Shown here: one piece after another, positions 13,128-15,983 of the stretch
Layout of the letters: each line of letters starts with the position of its first letter
Numbering within the stretch: the first letter of the stretch is position 1
Assembly: GCA_003445095.1 (NCBI GenBank)
Contig: DLVS01000691.1
Coordinates: 1 to 15,983 of the forward strand
Length of the DNA stretch: 15,983 nucleotides
Direction: 5' to 3'
Origin: Verrucomicrobiales bacterium
Lineage (GTDB): Bacteria; Verrucomicrobiota; Verrucomicrobiia; Limisphaerales; UBA9464
Made by a program: the position numbers and the translations under genes
Notes under the pieces: model-generated
What the model was told of the DNA's origin: nothing
What the model saw: only the letters and a program-made list of their open reading frames with translations
The model's database searches: none

Positions 13128-14204
13128 ATGAAGAAGCGCACTTGGCGAATTGCCGGCATTAATTTCGACCACTTTCACATGGGCGACCTGCTCCGCTACA
13201 CGCAGGAGCATCCGCAAGCCGAAATCGTCGGGATCAGCGACGAGCAACCCCAACGAATGGAAGAAGCGATCCGCAAAGGATTAGTGCCGCGCGACCGGGC
13301 CTTCACCGACTATCGTGCCTGTTTGGAAAAGACGCGACCGGATGTCGTGATCCTGTGTCCCGCGGCTTCGCAGCATGGTGATTGGGTGAAGAAGGTCGCG
13401 CCGTACGGTCCTCATTTGCTGGTGGAGAAGCCTTTCGCCGCATCCCTCCGCGAGGCGGATACCATGATCAAGGCGATGGCGCCGAACCAAACGCTGATGA
13501 TCAATTGGCCGCTGCAGTGGGTGGGCTCGCATCGCAAGGCGCATGAGTTGGTGGCTTCGGGGACGATTGGCGAGGTGCTGAACGTGTGGCATTTTGGCGG
13601 CAACCGCGGGCCGTTATTTCACGGGGCCGACAAAGATGAAAAGACTCCGGAGCAGGTGGCGAAAGAGAAGCCCAATTCTTGGTTCTACAAACGCGCTCAT
13701 GGCGGCGGGTCGCTGCTCGATTACTTGGGTTACGGCACGACTTTGGGCACCTGGTATCACGGTGGTCGCCGCCCGCTCGAAGTCACCGCGATTGTGGATG
13801 AACCCGTGGGGTTGGAGGTGGATGAACACAGTATCGTCGTGGCTCGCTACGCCCACGGACTCTCCAAGTTCGAAACCCGCTGGGGCACCTTCACCGACCC
13901 GTGGGTCATTCAACCTCAGCCCCGTTGTGGCTTCGTGATCCTCGGGACCGACGGAACCGTGAGCAGCTACGACTACGACGATTTCGTAACGATCCAAACG
14001 CGCAAGAAGCCGACTCCCCACGCTCTGCCCGCACCGGCGCCCAAAGCGCCAAACCAAAACCCCGTACAATACCTGCTGCACTGCCTGAACCGGGGTGTTC
14101 CCTTGGAAGGACCCGTTAGCCTGCCGATTAGCCGGCTCGGTCAAGAGATCGTGGATGCCGCCGTGCGCAGCGCCAAATTGAAGAAGACGGTCAAGCTCGA
14201 GTGA
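13128..14204 (+). CDS. Gfo/Idh/MocA family oxidoreductase
   Basis: A 358-residue NAD(P)-dependent oxidoreductase-like protein. The N-terminal Rossmann part reads RIAGINFDHFHMGDLLRY, where the usual GxGxxG is replaced by AGINFDHFHMG; VVILCPAASQH and the family motif VEKPFA (Glu100-Lys101-Pro102) follow. The C-terminal part has HGGGSLLDYLGYGTTLGTWY with Asp198 and a downstream His211 in place of the usual D-x-x-x-H sugar-site residues. Related proteins act on sugars or inositols, and are very numerous in Verrucomicrobiota and Planctomycetota, where they help to degrade polysaccharides; the substrate here is unknown. There is no signal peptide, so it is probably cytoplasmic. The ATG at 13128 starts MKKRTWRIAG; there is no Shine-Dalgarno sequence. 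The next frame could begin with a GTG overlapping its stop codon (GTGA at 14201), which suggests translational coupling, though the signal peptide argues for a later start. Confidence 0.9.
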   Translation: MKKRTWRIAGINFDHFHMGDLLRYTQEHPQAEIVGISDEQPQRMEEAIRKGLVPRDRAFTDYRACLEKTRPDVVILCPAASQHGDWVKKVAPYGPHLLVEKPFAASLREADTMIKAMAPNQTLMINWPLQWVGSHRKAHELVASGTIGEVLNVWHFGGNRGPLFHGADKDEKTPEQVAKEKPNSWFYKRAHGGGSLLDYLGYGTTLGTWYHGGRRPLEVTAIVDEPVGLEVDEHSIVVARYAHGLSKFETRWGTFTDPWVIQPQPRCGFVILGTDGTVSSYDYDDFVTIQTRKKPTPHALPAPAPKAPNQNPVQYLLHCLNRGVPLEGPVSLPISRLGQEIVDAAVRSAKLKKTVKLE

Positions 14205-14305
14205 ATCGGGCCTTGGCAGTTGGGGGAAGGACGACGCACTGGCGCGCCTGGAGTTCGCAAAGGTCCCGCTGGCGTTCACGTTCGCGATTGGTTATCACCA
14301 TCCAC

Positions 14306-15949
14306 GTGTTCCGTCGTCTCATGGCCATCGCCTCGTTGCTGGCATTTTCGGTCCTCGCCGGGCCGGACGACGACTTCATCGTCGTCTATCAGTTGATTCA
14401 GCGGACGGATTCGCAGCGGGAAGCGGGTCAACTTGCCGCGGCACGGGAAGGTTATGAGCAGGCTCGGGACTTGTTGCAGGCGCTGAAACGGAGCTATCCG
14501 AACTGGAACGAACGAGTGGTGGCGTATCGATTACGTTACGTCGCGGACAAGCTGGCGATCCTTCCGGCCGTGACCAATGCCCCGGCGGCGGTCATTGTGG
14601 GCGAGCCCGCCGCAACTCAGCCGGCTAATGAAGTCATCGAACAGTTTACCGCGTTGACCAGCCAGATTGCCGGATTGCAGACCGAGAAGCAGCGCCTGGA
14701 AGCCAAACTACGGGAAGCCTTAACTGCCCAGCCAGCCCTGGTGGATCCCAAGGAATTGCAGGCGGCGGTGCAGCGAATTACCGATTTGCAGGCGACGAAC
14801 AAAGTACTGCTCTCCCAGCTCGAGTCGCAGCAAACCGAACGCAAGAATCTCGTCGACAAAGTCTTGCTCGAAGAGGCTCGGGACGCCCTGAAGGCGGCGA
14901 ACGAACAAGTAACGCAACACCAGGAGAAGGCCGTGGAACTCGAACGTCTTCGCAATTTGGCGGCGGCCGAACTCAAACGGCTGCGCGAAGTCGACGTGAA
15001 AGCGCTGACGGCCGAGAATTCGACGTTGAAGAGCCAGGTCCAGGAGCTGCAAACAGAAACGGATCGAGGCGGACAAATTGCGAATCTGACGGAGCGTCTG
15101 ACCAAGCTACAACAGCAGTTGGAACAATCGGGGCGGGAGAACCAATCGCTGATGGCCGACCGCGACAAACTAGAGCAACAGTTGCGCGACTTGCGAGCGC
15201 GCCAGTCGGAAGAAAGCATCGTGAAGGTGAAGCAATTGGAAACCGATCTGGCATTGGCTCGGGCAGAATCTGAACGCCACGCGATCACGGCCAGCCAACT
15301 AGAAGCGAAGTTGGTTCAGGTCACGGGGGAGTCAGTACGTTTCGAACAAGAAAACCGTGAGCTGGCTGCTCGAATTGAAGCCCTCACGGAACAAGCGACC
15401 GACCTGAATGTTTTGAAAACTCAGCTATCCGCCGAGCAGGAGGAACGCGCGGAATTGGAAGCCCAATTGCGGGCCGCGGAAGATCGGTTGGCGATCTTGC
15501 AGACGCCACCTAAGCCCGCGCCAGACTCCGGCCGTGGTGCCACTGTTCCCGACCCGGGATTAGTGGCGCAGGTCCAAATGTTGGACGCCGAAACCGCTCG
15601 ACTCCGCGAGGCGTTACGGGACGGAAGGGCTCGGCAAACCGAACTCGCTTCCCTCTTGGCCGAGGCCGAAAAATCCCGCTCTCGGCTCGAAACAGAGAAA
15701 CGGGAACTGATCAAATCGCTGGCCACCGCGCAGACCCATCCGACGCAAAAGCAACTCGCGCGAGCCGATCGTACGATTAAGTCGCTGGAGGAGCGAGTAC
15801 GAGAACTTGAAGGCGAACGAAACAAATTGTCCGAACGGCTGGCCCAAGCGACGGCGAAATCGAAGTCCAACTTGCAGTTCGCGCGGCGCGCGCGCTTAGG
15901 GAATCCGCGCGAAGATGCCGTCCGGTTTCGTAACGAGCGGAACAATTGA
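14306..15949 (+). CDS. Exported long coiled-coil protein
   Basis: A protein of about 547 residues, exported and mostly coiled coil. The start is uncertain: GTG at 14306 gives a signal peptide with a basic front (VFRRLMAIASLLAFSVLAGP), ATG at 14321 gives a shorter one, and GTG at 14201 overlaps the preceding stop codon but adds an Arg-rich stretch before the signal. After the signal, about residues 20-90 resemble a short helical (TPR-like) segment (QREAGQLAAAREGYEQARDL, then NWNERVVAYRLRYVADKLA). From about residue 110 to 430, and again from about 450 to 520, heptads rich in Glu, Gln, Lys, Leu and Arg run almost without a break (for example IANLTERLTKLQQQLEQSGR); a Pro-rich break (TPPKPAPDSGRGATVPDPG) separates them. 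The C-terminus is basic. It is probably a periplasmic structural or scaffold protein; the function is not known. It has no recognised catalytic domain. Confidence 0.8.
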   Translation: MFRRLMAIASLLAFSVLAGPDDDFIVVYQLIQRTDSQREAGQLAAAREGYEQARDLLQALKRSYPNWNERVVAYRLRYVADKLAILPAVTNAPAAVIVGEPAATQPANEVIEQFTALTSQIAGLQTEKQRLEAKLREALTAQPALVDPKELQAAVQRITDLQATNKVLLSQLESQQTERKNLVDKVLLEEARDALKAANEQVTQHQEKAVELERLRNLAAAELKRLREVDVKALTAENSTLKSQVQELQTETDRGGQIANLTERLTKLQQQLEQSGRENQSLMADRDKLEQQLRDLRARQSEESIVKVKQLETDLALARAESERHAITASQLEAKLVQVTGESVRFEQENRELAARIEALTEQATDLNVLKTQLSAEQEERAELEAQLRAAEDRLAILQTPPKPAPDSGRGATVPDPGLVAQVQMLDAETARLREALRDGRARQTELASLLAEAEKSRSRLETEKRELIKSLATAQTHPTQKQLARADRTIKSLEERVRELEGERNKLSERLAQATAKSKSNLQFARRARLGNPREDAVRFRNERNN

Positions 15950-15983
15950 TCGCGCAGGGCGCCTGATCGTCGGCTACACAGCT

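Noticed and set aside
14617..15288. Long minus-strand open frame opposite the coiled-coil gene
   Set aside because: Ser/Cys/Arg-rich translation is the mirror image of Glu/Gln/Leu/Lys-rich coiled-coil codons; no domain is visible.

Overview
The window looks like a chromosomal segment of a Verrucomicrobiota bacterium, probably from the Pedosphaera/Limisphaera side of the phylum. This is inferred from gene content: a '[24 protein letters not shown]' prepilin-like protein with an H-x-G-N...FADSH C-terminus, a large secreted LVIVD-repeat protein, a GINFDHFHMG-type Gfo/Idh/MocA oxidoreductase, a secreted prolyl-oligopeptidase-like hydrolase, and almost no Shine-Dalgarno sequences in front of the host genes. 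DNA is moderately GC-rich. No rRNA, tRNA or CRISPR array was seen.

Layout. (1) 173-4313, plus strand, host-type genes: secreted alpha/beta hydrolase, prepilin-like protein, and an HtrA-like protease with one PDZ domain. (2) 4314-10765, a mosaic accessory region: a vapBC toxin-antitoxin pair, an IS110-family transposase fragment, a complete REP-associated tyrosine transposase (RAYT), a 926-residue protein with two seven-bladed LVIVD propellers, and a set of orphan gene 3' ends. (3) 10803-12886, minus strand: DUF2071 protein, double-domain CbiX-like chelatase, small TonB-C-like lipoprotein; possibly one transcription unit. (4) 13128-15949, plus strand: Gfo/Idh/MocA oxidoreductase followed by a long exported coiled-coil protein.

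The main observation is that the mosaic region is punctuated by copies of gene tails. The last ~53 codons of the HtrA-like gene, with its stop codon and following bases, recur at 7027-7252 and, shorter, at 10666-10765. The last ~18 codons of the DUF2071 gene, with its stop, recur at 5398-5493 (together with 39 bases beyond the stop) and 4389-4448. A RAYT C-terminus (10283-10522) and a WD40 C-terminus (5255-5335) are also orphaned. At the left edge the intact protease gene is followed by a DUF2071-tail remnant; at the right edge a protease-tail remnant is followed by the intact DUF2071 gene. The simplest reading is that the protease and DUF2071 genes were once convergent neighbours and that this junction took in foreign DNA repeatedly, each event leaving another copy of one or both gene ends. 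Differences between protease tails are overwhelmingly synonymous, so the orphan tails appear to have diverged while part of working genes and are not simple recent duplicates. No integrase is visible; the RAYT and the IS110 remnant are the only recombinase-type genes seen.

The functional links between genes are modest: vapB and vapC form an overlapping operon; the minus-strand lipoprotein, chelatase and DUF2071 genes are co-oriented; the oxidoreductase and coiled-coil genes are adjacent and co-oriented. The rest is an assembly of independent genes.
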